In this document: positions 23,101 through 35,100 of the stretch, one piece after another | Position numbering within the stretch: the first letter of the stretch is position 1 | How the letters are laid out: every line of letters starts with the position of its first letter | Assembly (NCBI GenBank): GCA_003116995.1 | Contig: BDSL01000002.1 | Coordinates: 890,001 to 954,000, forward strand | From: Yamagishiella unicocca | Taxonomy: Eukaryota > Chlorophyta > Chlorophyceae > Chlamydomonadales > Volvocaceae | Direction: 5' to 3' | Length of the DNA stretch: 64,000 nucleotides | Position numbers and translations under genes: made by a program | Notes under the pieces: model-generated | Databases searched by the model: none | The model's input: only the letters and a program-made list of their open reading frames with translations | Told to the model about the DNA's origin: nothing

Positions 23101-26100
23101 CCCACCTGGCTCTTCTGTAACCCCACCTGGCTCTTCTGTAACCCCACCTGGCTCTTCTGTAATCCCACCTGGCTCTTCTGTAACCCCACCTGGCTCTTCT
23201 GTGACCCCACCTGGCTCTCCTGAAACCCCACCTGGCTCTTCTGTGACCCCACCTGGCTGCATATGTTGATGGACGGCAGGCCGGTCTGCACCACCGTGAC
23301 CAGCCCCCTCGCCGCCGTGCGCCACAGGTCATCTAGCTGCTGCTGCTCCACCGGGTCGGAGGTCAGGCGGGGCAGCAGGTGGCGGCAGGCCATGCACTCG
23401 GACAAGGCGCCCACCAGCAGGGGGAAGGTGGCCACACGGACCTGCCATACACGCACGAGGGAGAGACATAGGGGGGGAAGGGCGAGTAGACCCGATGACA
23501 CGAGCCGGGAGGGGGGAGGGGGGCGAGGGAGGGGGGCGAGGGAGGGGGGCGAGGGAGGGGGCGCGGGGCCGAGTCCTGGGGGTCAACACGGTGTTGGGGG
23601 GACGATGTAAGTTTTCATGTTGGCAGGAAGGCGTGCCGGGTTGGTGGGAGGGGGTCGGTTTGTGAGTCCACCGTAGACGTGTATCATGTCCAGGTCAGGC
23701 CAGGTCAGATGGTCCAGGACGAGATCGCCGCCAGAGAGTGCAAGGCGACAGGCGATGCAGGGGGCCCCCCCGACCTTCGCCCCCCCGACTGTCGCTCCCC
23801 CGCCTCCACCGACACACACTGCCTACCTGCCACGACACGTGATCCCGGTACCACGTGGACAGCAGCTCGACCAGCCGGGTCATCCACAGCGGGGACATGG
23901 CGCGAGCCTCCTGCACCTCGCCGCAGCTGGCGTACAGCATGGCGGCGGCGGCGGCGCTGCCGCCGCTGGTGGAGGAGCCGCCGCCGCCGCCGCCGCCGCC
24001 GCCACCGCCGTGCGCGGAGGGCTCTCGGCTGCTGCCGGTGTCGACGCTGGCGTTGGAGGCGGCGGAGGTGGTGGAGTCGAGGGCGGTGGAGGCGGCGGGA
24101 GGAAGCGGCGAGGACGTGGCCGCTTCCGCTTGGAAGTGAAAAGAGTTTGCCCCGGGGTTGGCTCGTCGTTGCTGCGCGACGGGGGGAAGGGTTGCAGCGG
24201 GCGGTAGGGTGCGCATGCGCGGTAGTGGGTGGCGGTGGAGTCAGTGCAGCGGCACGGTGGTGTGGGAGACTGCGAGGAAAACCCGTGTACGACGAAAAAA
24301 CATGGAGTGGGGGCTCCTGGCGACGGCTGCGGCTTTGAGCCATGGGCACTTCAGCGACGAGGAGGAGGAGGAGGCGGCGACCAGACAGCTCGCCCCCCTC
24401 CTACATCTTCCCACCCGCCGTCATGGCCTTCCTGACGAGACCCTCAAGAGGGCCCCGGCCCCCCGGCCTCCTGGACCGCGCTCCTCCACGCTCCTCGTGC
24501 GCCCCCTATCCTGTCGTTTTCGTGTCACCGGTTTTCATGCCACCCCCACCTGCTGCAATGCCGCCACCTGCTGCGCGTGCTGCCGCAGCGCCAGCGTGCT
24601 GAACGGCCGCAGCATGTTGCACAGCAGGCTCAGCACGGCGGGCCACACGCCGGCGGCCGCGACGGCGGCCGGCAGCGCCGAGAGCGCCGCCAGCGCGGCC
24701 TTCTGAATGGGCCCTATGGTGGTGAAGTGGATGGACGAGGTGTCGTCCGTGCCCACGGGGTGCCGCGCGAAGCGGTCCAGCCAGCGCAGCACCAGCATGA
24801 GCTGCTCGGGGTCGGGACCCGGGCCGGGCTCCGAAACCACCACCATCTGCGCGGGAGTGGTTATGGCGGTCGTGGTGGTGGTGGTGGTGGTGGTGGTGGT
24901 GGTGGTGCTGCTGCTGCTCGCCGGCTCGGCTGCGGGCTCGGGGGCGGGGCGGCTGCGGAGCACCAGCTGTGCGGAGAGCGCGCTGATGCACGCGAGCAGC
25001 TCAGCCCGCGCCTGCAGCTGGGCGGGGGTGTTGGAGGCAGCCATCGCCGTTACACCTGCGTCGGAGGGTGGGGAGGGTGGGGAGGAGTGAGGAGGGTGGG
25101 GAGGGGGGAGAGGAGTGAGGAGGGTGGGGAGGGGGGAGGGAACGGGTAGAAAGCCGATGCGGGAAGGGGGAGTAAAACATATACATCCGCGAATCCACGG
25201 CCGAGAAACCAAGGGCGATGAAGATGGTGGTCCAAGAAGAGGTAGTTGGGGGAGGTTGGTGCATGCATTATGCTGCTGCTGTCGCTGCTGCTGCTGCCAC
25301 GCACGACGCCGCAATCCCCCTCCGCGCCCGATGTCCACCTCACCTCGGTCGATGGCCACCAGCGTCTGCTGCCACATGACGGGGCTCACCAGCGGCCCGG
25401 TGCCGTGCGCCTGCATGATGGTGGTGACGAGGCTGGTGGACGCCAGGCAGACGCCCTTGCGGCAGCTGCCGAGCAGGTCGCCCAGGACCTGGCCCGGCAG
25501 GGCGGGGTTACAAGGAAGACCACGGCAGGGCGGAGCGGGGGGGGAGGAGTGGGGTTTAGGGGTTTAGGGTTTCAGGGGGTGGAGCGGGTGGGGCGCTGAG
25601 CGGCGGTTCCTGTCAAGCCGCCATCTGGCGGTGGTGCGCGGTGGGGGTGTGACGCCCACGTCATGTACGACGCCACGTCACGTACGACGCGCTGCTCACC
25701 TGCATGAGCTCCTCCCACGCCCGCGCCCACACGTCCAGGCGGCTGAGCACCGCCAGGTAGCTCCTCAGCACCTTGGCCGCCCCCGCCAGCGCCAGCACCA
25801 GCGTCTCGTCCCACTGCTTCTGCTCGCTGTTGCGGCTGTGGTGCACCAGCATCACCACGGACCGCCCGCCTGAACCCACCGCACCGCATCGCGTGGGCGG
25901 GCACACGTAAGGGGCAGCGAAACCCAAACCAGGACTATCAGGTAATTCCCGACGAAATGTGAAGCCCAGCTGCCGTACGGTAATTCGTGATGAGGTGGGA
26001 AACCCACTAGCCGTACGGTTGGGCAGTCGTTACGGTAGCCGCGAGCTGCCGTCCACACCCGGGAGATGGGCACCAGCAGGCGCGGGTTGCTAGGGAGGGC

Positions 26101-29100
26101 GCCAGCCAGCTGGAAGAGGAACGGAGAGGCCGCGGGTCCCCCTTCGCCCCTTTCGCCCCCTGCGCCCCCTTCGCCCCTTTCGCCCCCTTCGCCGCCTTGG
26201 CCCCCTGCGTCCGCGCCGCTGCCGCACCTTTCTCCTTGCCCAGCTCCACCGCCGCCGCCTCCTCCACCGAGCTGTTGGCTGACACTCGGTGTATGGTGAT
26301 GAGCAGGTCGAACAGCAGCGACCAGAACAGCTCGTGCCAGGTGGCCGGGGGGAACTTGCCGCCGTGGCTGCCCACCGCCAGGAACAAGGTGCGGACGGCG
26401 GCGTTGCGGGCCTGAGGTTTGGGGGTGATGTAAGGGTGGGTGGGCGTGCCGGTATCAGCACCTGGTGACACGTTCCTGGGGGCTGCAAGGAAAACCCGTG
26501 TAGTAGGAAAGCATCGTGTTCCCCTGGGGCTGGGCCGGTCGGGCGCCCCCGCGTGTTGCCCTCCTTGTGACACGCACGGCCCCTCCCCCGGCTCTCCTAC
26601 TCCTCCCCCTTCCCCCGCCTGGCACCCACTCTCCGCTTCCTGCGTCACGTAACCCGGTCTCCTCGCTATCCCCCACCTCCGGCCGCTGGTCCACCGACAG
26701 CGCCTTGAGGGAGCGGAAGGCGATCATCAACATGGCAATGCTCTCCGCCTCGTCCAGGTCGTGGAGGGGGTAGCTGCCGCCGCAGGGGGGCTGCAGCCCG
26801 AGCGGGGTCGCGGAAACTGCCGGCGCCTTGACCACCAGCTGCTGCTGCTGCTGCTCGGGCCAGGGTGACCTCTGAGGGGAGGCGGCGGCAGGCAGGGAGG
26901 GCACCCCCCGCGCGAACGACAGCGCGGCAGCGAAGGCCGGGGACATCTGGCGCTCCTCCGGCGCGGACGAGGAGTCGCCGCCGCCGCCGCCGTATAGGGA
27001 GCTGCTGAAGGGACTGGAGCCGCTGGCGCCGCCGCCGCTGGTGCTGTACGGCGCCAGCGTCGTTACGACGACCGTGGAGGGTCGGGCAGCGCCGGCCGCT
27101 GGAGGTGTGGTGGGGGCTGCTGCGGCCTGTTGTTGCTGGTGCTGGTGTTGGTGATGTTGGTGGTGTGCCGCTGCTCCTGCCGCGGCCACCCGGGAGAAGG
27201 TGCCCCGGCTGCGAGCCAGGTGGTCGGTGACGTTCCACAGCATGGTGATCGCGGTGAGGGAGACGTTGAGCACGGTGTCCTGAGCGGGGGGGGAGTTGTG
27301 AGGAAGGCCCGTGGATGCGAGGAAGGCCCGCGGATGCGAGAAACACGAAGGGAGGAAAGGGCTGGTGGAGGGGTGGTGGAGGGGGTGGAGGAGGTGGAGA
27401 GGGTTGAAGGGGATGGAGGGAGGCGTACGAGGCAGGGTGATACGAGGCAGCGATGAGGGATGACAGCCGTGGGGACATTTGACAGGACTCGCCGGGGCTC
27501 CTAGTGGTGCCGGGCCGGGTGTCCCTGCAGGGCGACACACGCAAAAACACACCGCCCCCGGCCCCTCCATGCACCATCTCCCGCACCTGCATGGCGAACT
27601 TTGCGATCACGTCCAACGCCTTGGCCACGTGCTCCTTGGGCAGGGAGCTTGCCAGGTAGTCGGTGGCCAGCAGCTCAACCACCTGGAGAGGGAGGGGAGA
27701 GGCGGGAGGGAGGGAGGGAGGGATGGGGGGCAGAGCGAGTGAGCAAGGGGCTTCGTGGGCCAGCCCCCCGAACGCTGGCCACCCGGCAGCACGCCGCCCC
27801 ACCTACCTTCCTTCTTCGTCCCACGCAACGATAACCCGCCAACCATACCAAACCAGCCCACACGCACAACACGCACCCGGCCGCGTCTTCAACGCCCGCT
27901 CACCCCTTCCTAAACCCGGCCTCCATCCCTTCCCCATCCCCACCTCCGCACAGCATTTTTGCTCAGCGTCCTAGTACGCGGGCTTTCCCCATAACACCAC
28001 CACCAACAACACCACCCTCCTCCGCCGACCATGCGCCAACTATCCTGTCCTTGCCGCGTTAACGGTTTTTATGCCCCACCCCTCCACGGGTCTTCCTCGA
28101 AACCCCTCCACCGCACCTGAACCCCCCCGGGCGCACCTGAAACCCGAGCCGCACGTCCCCAGGCCCCTGCCCGCCCCTGGGCACCGCATCCAGCAGCCGC
28201 AGCATCGGCACCCAGCCCCGCGTCAGACCGTCGCCGTGGTGCTGCAGCACGTGCAGCGCGATGCGCAGCAGCCCGTGTCGCACATCCGGCGAGCGGCCGC
28301 CCTCCCGGTAAAGCGAGTCCAGCGCCACCAGCAGCATGTGCTGCACGTCCTCCCGCTGCGCCGCCTGCTGCACGCCGCGAATGGCCACCGCGGTGGCGGC
28401 GGTGGCGGAGGCGGGCGGCGTGGTCGCGGCGGCGGCAGCCGCCGCGCCGACGCTGAGGGCGAACGGGGAGGAGGCCGGGCTGGGTGACAGGACGGGCGTG
28501 GGCTGCAACTGCAGCTGGCTGTAGTCAGAGGAGCGGCGGGCGAAGCCGCCACTGCCGCCGCCGCCGCCGCCAGCCGACGGCTGGAGCATGATGGAGGAGG
28601 AGGAGAGGGGCGAGCTCGCGCCGCCGCCGCCGCTGACATCCCTGGAGGCGCGCCTGGAGCCGAGCAGCGGCGAGGTGCCGGCGGGTATGTTGTACGGCTG
28701 CGAGGGCGTGAAGACGCCGCCCGGCAAGACGGCGAAGGAGGGGAAGGTGGGCAGCTGGGCCCGGCCGCGGGCGGCGGCCGCTGCTGACTCGGGCGAGAGG
28801 GCGTCTTCTGGGCCGGGAAGCGGTCCGGTGAACTTGTCGGGGACGTGGAGGTCGGGGTTGAGGGCGCCGGTGATGGTGCGGTCCAGCGCGTCCACGGCGG
28901 CGGCGCGCACCTGAACCAGCCCGGAGGAGGGGAGAAGAGGGTTAAGGGAAGCAGGAAGCAGGAAGCAGGGAGGAAAGGGTCAAGGGAAGCAGGAAGCAGG
29001 GAGGAAAGGGTCAAGGGAAGTAGGAAGCAGGGGCGGGAGGGCGCTGGCGCGTTGGGGTTGCAGGGCAGTGGCAGCGGCGAGGGCACTGAGGCAGCGGTAA

Positions 29101-32100
29101 CAGCAGCCGCAAGCCGGGGCGACGGCAGTGAGGTTGGGTACGGGAGCGAAGCAGGGTGCGGAAGCGCGGCAGCAGCCCCCCCCCACCCTGTGAGGGCGAA
29201 CCCGCCTCCCCTGTCCCTCCTGCCCTGTCCCGCCTGCCCTGTCCCCCCTGCCCTCCCCCGACCCACATGCACATTGCCGCTGTCCAGCACCTCCAGCACA
29301 TGCGCCAGGAAGATGCCCCACAGGTCCTGCACCCGCCACAGGTTGTGCAGCAGCGTGTCCACCATGCGGTTCAGCGCGCACAGCCGCACGGGGCCGGAGC
29401 CGGGCGGCGCAGTGCCGGGGGGCAGACCGCCAACTGGCCCGCCAGCGGCGGCGGCGGCGGCGGCGGCAGCCGCGGCGATCCCGGCCGGGGCGCCGCCGCC
29501 CGCCAGGGCGGCGGCGGCGGCCAACGCGGCGGCCGCGGCGGCGGAGCCGCCGCCGCCGCCGGCGGCGGAGCTGCCGCTGGCGGGTCCGGTGGCTGTTGCG
29601 CCGCTAGCTAGGAGTCCTAGACCTGACAGGGTGCGGTGGGATATGTCCGAGAGCGCGGACAGCAGCGACACGACCGCCTCCGGGGACATGTGGTGCGTGT
29701 TCTCAAACAGCTGGTCAGCGGCGGAGGCCAGGATGCGCAGCTCGCGCTGAGCGGTGGTGGAGCCGTCGTCGGCACCGCCGTCGGCGATGGCGGCGGCGGC
29801 TGAGGACGGCAGCGGCGTGCCGCCGCCGCCTCCGCCGCCTCCGCCGGCCGCCGCCGCTGCCGCTCCCCCCGGGCCGTTGATCGGCGTTACGGCGGAGCTC
29901 ATGGGCTGCAACCCAGCCGAGCTATCCCCCTCGCTGCCGCTCTCCTGGTCGCGAGGTGAAGAGGGGCAGGGGGTGGGGTTGCAGTCATGTCAGCGCTCAG
30001 CTGACAGAGCCAGGTAAGGCCCACATGACAAGCCAGGGCACCGCCCAGCACGACGATGCCGCCAACCCACTGGTGCTCGCAGCGGGCCCCCCGCTCCTCC
30101 CTCCCGGGCCACAGCAACTGCCCCCCTTCATTCCCTACTGGCCCCCTCCCCTCATCCTTTTCCGTGCGACCTGGGGCATTCCTCACCCCCTGCCGCCCTC
30201 CCCTCATCGCCTCCCCTCCCCCACCCGAGGCTGTGCAGTTCAAAACGTCTGTCCTAAACGTTTCTTTCGGGCATCCACGGGTCTTCCTCGAAACCCCCCG
30301 AGGCCAGCTTCCCATGCCGAGCAACCGGTTCCCTTCTGGGAAGCCCCGGGCCTCACCGCCAGGTAGGCCGCCGTGGTTGTGTGCGGTGAAGCCAGGATGC
30401 GGTCGAGGGCGTTCACCGCATCCACTACATACAGCCAGCCGCCGCTGCCAAGCCCATCCGCCAGGCGGTGCGCCAGGTTGAAGAGCGAGCGCAGCGCCGC
30501 TATGTTGCGGGGGGTCAGCACCACCCGCACGGAGGAGGAAGACCGGTCCACGAGGATGGCGGTGAGGAAGCCGGGGGCGATGGGCGGGGGGGAGGGGGAG
30601 GCGCCGGAGCCCGGGGGGGTGCCGGGGCCGGCTGCGGTGGAGGTGTTGAGGCGGCGGGCGGAGCTGCGGAGGAGAGGGCCGGGGCGGGGAGGGGAGGGGC
30701 GGGAGGCAATGGCGGGGAAGCGTGAAGGGACATGGTACCGAGGTAAACGGGCACGGATGTGGGTCTGGATGAGGAGGGGGAACCTGCCCTGGATGAGGAA
30801 GGGGGAGCATCGCAGGCTTGAGCCAACAACACACGGCCTCGCACGCGGTTCGAAGCCGCCAACGTGTTCCCCACGACAGCCTCCTCCTGCTGGTGGTGGT
30901 GGTGGTGGTGGTGGTAATGGGACCCGTATGGCGGCCGTGGCGGCCGGCAGCCGCCTTCCTCGCTACACGGGTGGCACGCCCGCTATCACAAGCTCCGCCC
31001 CCCCGCCCTCCCGCACCCCGAGGCACCCACCCGCCGACGCTGCGGTCGTCAGCCGCCAGCAGCAGCACCGGGGCCGCCACGCCGCCGCCCGCTGCCGCCG
31101 CCGCCGCCACCACTGCCATGTCCTCCTCCCCGGGGGGCAGCAGCGTGTGCGAGCACAGCGAGTGGAGCAGCGCGTCCCGGGCGTCCATCACACCCAGGGC
31201 GCCGGCGCTGAAGGTGATGCCCTGGGGGGGAGGGCGCGATGGAGGGGAGGGCGGGGAGCAGGGAGCAGGGAGCAGGTGACAACGCTGAGTTCGGCCCTGG
31301 CTCCGGAGGTGAGCGGCGGTTTGCGGCCGTGGCGCTGTGCGGCTTACTAGGGGTAAGGCATCTCGCAGATGGCCCCACAGCGGCCCCACAGCGGCCCCAC
31401 CACGTGACGCCGGAACGGTGCCGGCATGTGGTTGCGGCCACCACCGCGCCTTGCCGACCCCACCCCCCCTCACCCCACCCCCCCTCACCCCACCCCGGGG
31501 AGCTGCATGCATCTCAAAACGTCTGTCCTAAACGTTTTTTTCTCACATCCACGGGTCTTCCTCGAGCCCCCGGGGAGCTGTGCCACGGATGCCACCGCCG
31601 CCGGGCGCACCGGCTCCGCGTCTGCCCTCCTCCCTGGAGCGCACCTGCAGCCCCCGCACCAGCAGCCCCACCAGCACGTCGTGCGAGGCCCGCGACAGCA
31701 GGGTGTTGCACACGCCCAGCACGCAGCGCCACAGCACCGAAACCAGCCCCGCAACGGCGACGCAGCGCACTTCGGGCGTGTCACGGGTGACGACTGCGGG
31801 AGCGGCAAGGAGAGCGAGTTGTTGTGTTGTGTTGTGTTGTGTTGTTGCTGGCGACACCCAGCGGAGGAGCGGCCGACCAGGTCGGAGCCCCCACGAGCAA
31901 TCAGCGATTGATGCAGCTGGGGAAGGAGAAGGTAACGGGCAGTCATGTGCCCGCCGGGGCGCGATTCTAAGCGATAAGAGATCCTTCCTGGAGTACGTGC
32001 ACGGCTGTTGAAGTCACGGCTGCATCTCACCCCCTCCAACCCACCACCCCGGGCCCCCGCCCCCTCTGCCTCTTACGCTTGGGCGACGGCATCCCCGGCT

Positions 32101-35100
32101 CCGCCGGCACCACCACCACGTCCGTGAGCGCCTCCGTGGCCGCCACCATCGCCAACACGCACTCCAGCGCCAGGTGCGCTATCACCACCTCACTTCCGTG
32201 AGCCAAGTTTGTGCCGAACGCCTCGGTCTCCTGGGGAGCGGCCAGGGAGGCGAGGCCGGCCGGAGAGCCGTGTGGGGCGGGGGGTACGTGGCAGGCAGGA
32301 AAGAAAGGCGAACCACGAAGCCAAGCCGCCGAGCCCACCCGCCTCCAGTGGTCGCAGCTTGGGCCCCCCCCTCCCGCACCGTCCTCACCATTCCTTACCC
32401 GACGCGACCCACCCACCCACCCACCCAACCCACCCATCCCCTTCTCCCGCCTGCATGCACCTCGAAACGTTTGTCCTGCACGGCTTTCCTTTCGTACACG
32501 GGCTTTCCTTGCAACCCACCCCCGTTCGTCCCCCTCCCCCGCTAGCCCCCTCGTCGGACCCCCTTCCCCACCTGCACCGAGTCCCGGGCCCCCATGGCCC
32601 GCTGCAGGTACAGGTTGCCAAGCGCCGCCACCACGTCGTCCTCCGGGGTCTCTATGGCCGTGCGCACGTACCACCGCAGTGCCTCGTGCAGGGCCCGCAC
32701 CACGGCGGGCAGCACCGTGCCGCCAGTGGCGCTGTCGGCAGCAGGCAGGGAGCCGTCGCCGCCGCCTCCGGCGGCCGCGGCTGCGAGGACGGCAGGCTCG
32801 CTGGCTCCCTTCACGGCGGGGCCCGCTGCTGGCGCCTTGTCGGCGGGCAGGTTCAAATGGTAGAGCCTGTTGCGCAGTGCGGCGGGGGGCCTTATGGGTG
32901 TTACCATGCCTTCGGATGGCTCCCTACTGAGGTGGACAAAGCCAGTGTTGCCGGCGGCGCAGTGGCTGGGTGCTGGCTCCGCAGGTCGGGCGGGCGGTGC
33001 AAGCAGTCCTCCGGGCGGTGCATACCTCCTGGCTGACGCAGGTGCATGCCTCACCCACCTGGGCCAACCAGCCTCACCCTCCTGCCCACACCGCCCCACC
33101 TCCCAACCCAACCACCCCCCCACCTGTACAGCAGCGAGGGGTCCGCCAGCAGCGGCTTCAGCGCCTGTAGCGCCATGAAGCGCTGCCACCGGTGCGCCGA
33201 GCCGGGCCGCCCCACGCTGCCCGCGGTCTCCGCCAGGCGGACCACCATGGCCGCCGCCCGGTCCGGCGCCAGGTCGTGGTGGCGGCGCACCAGCGCGGCG
33301 GCGCAGCGCACCACCAGGCGGCAGTCCCCCCCGTCGTTGGGGTCCACCAGGCGGTCGCAGGCGCTGTCCAGCAGCCCCCCCACGGCGGGGGCCACCTGCG
33401 GAGGCGGGACTCTCGTCGTTTCAAGGGCGGCTCGCCTCCATCCTTGTGCGCGATAACCACCCGGCCGCGCAGCGCAGCTCAGTGCAAATTTCCTGGTGGT
33501 CTGCCAGCGCGGGCGGACCTGAAAGCACCCTCCTGCCGCTGCCAGCCCTCTTGGACATAGCCGCCCTTTCCGTGCCTCTCCCCGCCAGAGGGACTTCTTG
33601 GGTCCCGGCCCCCCCACGCACCTTTGTTTTGAGGCACTGCACCAGCCCGGGCAGGCGGTGTATGGCCGCCGCGCGCTGCAGCAGCACCGCCTCCAGCATC
33701 TCCAGCAGGAAGGTGCGGTCGATCTTGTTGCTGCCCTTCTGCTGCAGCTGCACCCAGCCCAGCTCCTTGCCTGCGCCCGGACGGGCGGGGCGGGGCGGCG
33801 GAGGCGAGCTGGGCAGCCGGGTCAGGCGCAGCTAATAGCGGTCCCTCACCAGAGGTCTGCAGCTACCGAGAGGGTAATTCCGGCGATTGACCCATTGTAC
33901 GATGCCATCATTCGCTCCCACCCCCACAATGCGGTGCAGGCATAAGCTGGAAGCCGCCAGGCCCCCGGATCAGCTCCCACACGACCCACGTGTACTCCGG
34001 CAGGGTGTTGCAGTACAGCGGCCGCCCCGCCCTGACCAACCCAAACCCTTCCCCGCCCTCCCATCCTCATATGCCCTCATGCCACCATGCATGCCGCTCT
34101 CCGCCACGCACCATCCCTTCCTCCCAGCCAGCCCATGAGCTCCTCCAGCAGGAGCACCGGCACCACTTCCCGCCCCAGCGGCGTCCCGGCGTCGGCCGCG
34201 GCCGCCATCGCTGCCGCTGCCAGGGACACGGCGCCGCCGGCCGAGTAGCCGCTCCGCAGCGGAGTGGAGATGGACGCCCCCAGGGGGGAGGTCACACTGG
34301 GGGATCCAATGGCGGGCGTGGGTGCTGCTGAGGAGCGGGGCTTCATGACGGAGTGGTCGAAGATGAGTGCCACTGCCTGGGGGCCACATGGAGGCAAGCG
34401 GAGTGGGCCGGGCAATGCTGATGCATGTTGGCGGCATTGGGCTGCGTTGGAAGTGACGGTCGTGGGGAGGAGAAAGGCACCCTCCGGTTCCCGTCTTAGC
34501 TGCCGAAAGTCGCAGTGTGAGGCTATCAGGGGGACATGGTGTTTGGTTTCCTCAGGTTAGGTTACCCCACAGCCCGGCATGGCGCGCCCCCCGACCGCAG
34601 CCCCAGGGGCACGCGAGGGCATGCCGCACGCACCTGCCGAATGGTGGCCGCAGCGGTGCTGTGTACGGCGAAATTATTCTTGTTGTTGACGTAAAGGCGG
34701 AAGATTACGGACAAGAGTTGCTGGACGGCGTCCTGCACCGCCGATGGGTAGCAGGTAATGTGTGTGGGCAGGCTGTGCGGTTGTGGAGGGGGCCGAGGCT
34801 GCCGGCGGTAGGGAACATGCTATGCAGCCGCCAGCGCATCGTCAAGCGAAAGGTTTCTGGAATGTGTATGCCTGAATGCGAATAAATTGTTTAGCAGAGG
34901 ATTCGCGACAGCTAGCCATGCGATCATCAGTATTGGGCGCACAGAAGATGCCGTATGACATTCGTGAACTTCAGCACCACAGGCTGCGGATTGGCTGACA
35001 GGTGTATGACGAAACAATGCAGGCGGTGCCTGCCTGAAGCCCCTGGCCACTGGAAGGCCCAGTCACACCTGCTCGTCGGCGAAGCTTGGGCTCTGAATGA

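Noticed and set aside
22576..23256. CRISPR array
   Set aside because: Units are directly contiguous without spacers, and the setting is a eukaryotic intron.
22131..23501. Coding of the 21-bp array as a VGLQKSQ repeat protein
   Set aside because: The array is open in several frames on both strands simply because 21 is a multiple of three. The conserved flanking exons are joined in frame by splicing. Kept as a finding only for possible partial retention.
26090..26227. Gly-Ala-Lys repeat as part of MON2 exon 17
   Set aside because: The phase-1 donor at 26227 joins correctly to exon 18 (EKGGRSVVML), whereas reading through reaches a stop without further MON2 similarity.
28223..29911. 562-codon minus-strand open frame
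   Set aside because: It partly coincides with MON2 exon 13 in frame, but runs through the intron and then out of frame over exon 14. Conserved MON2 sequence requires splicing at 29266 and 28910.
29899..31512. 537-codon minus-strand open frame
   Set aside because: Only the stretch 31031-31221 matches MON2. The rest is intron, including repeats A5 and A6, and out-of-frame exon 12.
33790..34111. Extra MON2 exon between exons 5 and 6 (around 33850-33960)
   Set aside because: Open and with plausible donor, but exon 5 (phase 1) joins exon 6 perfectly (GRD-GKELGWVQ) and the extra piece has no MON2 similarity.
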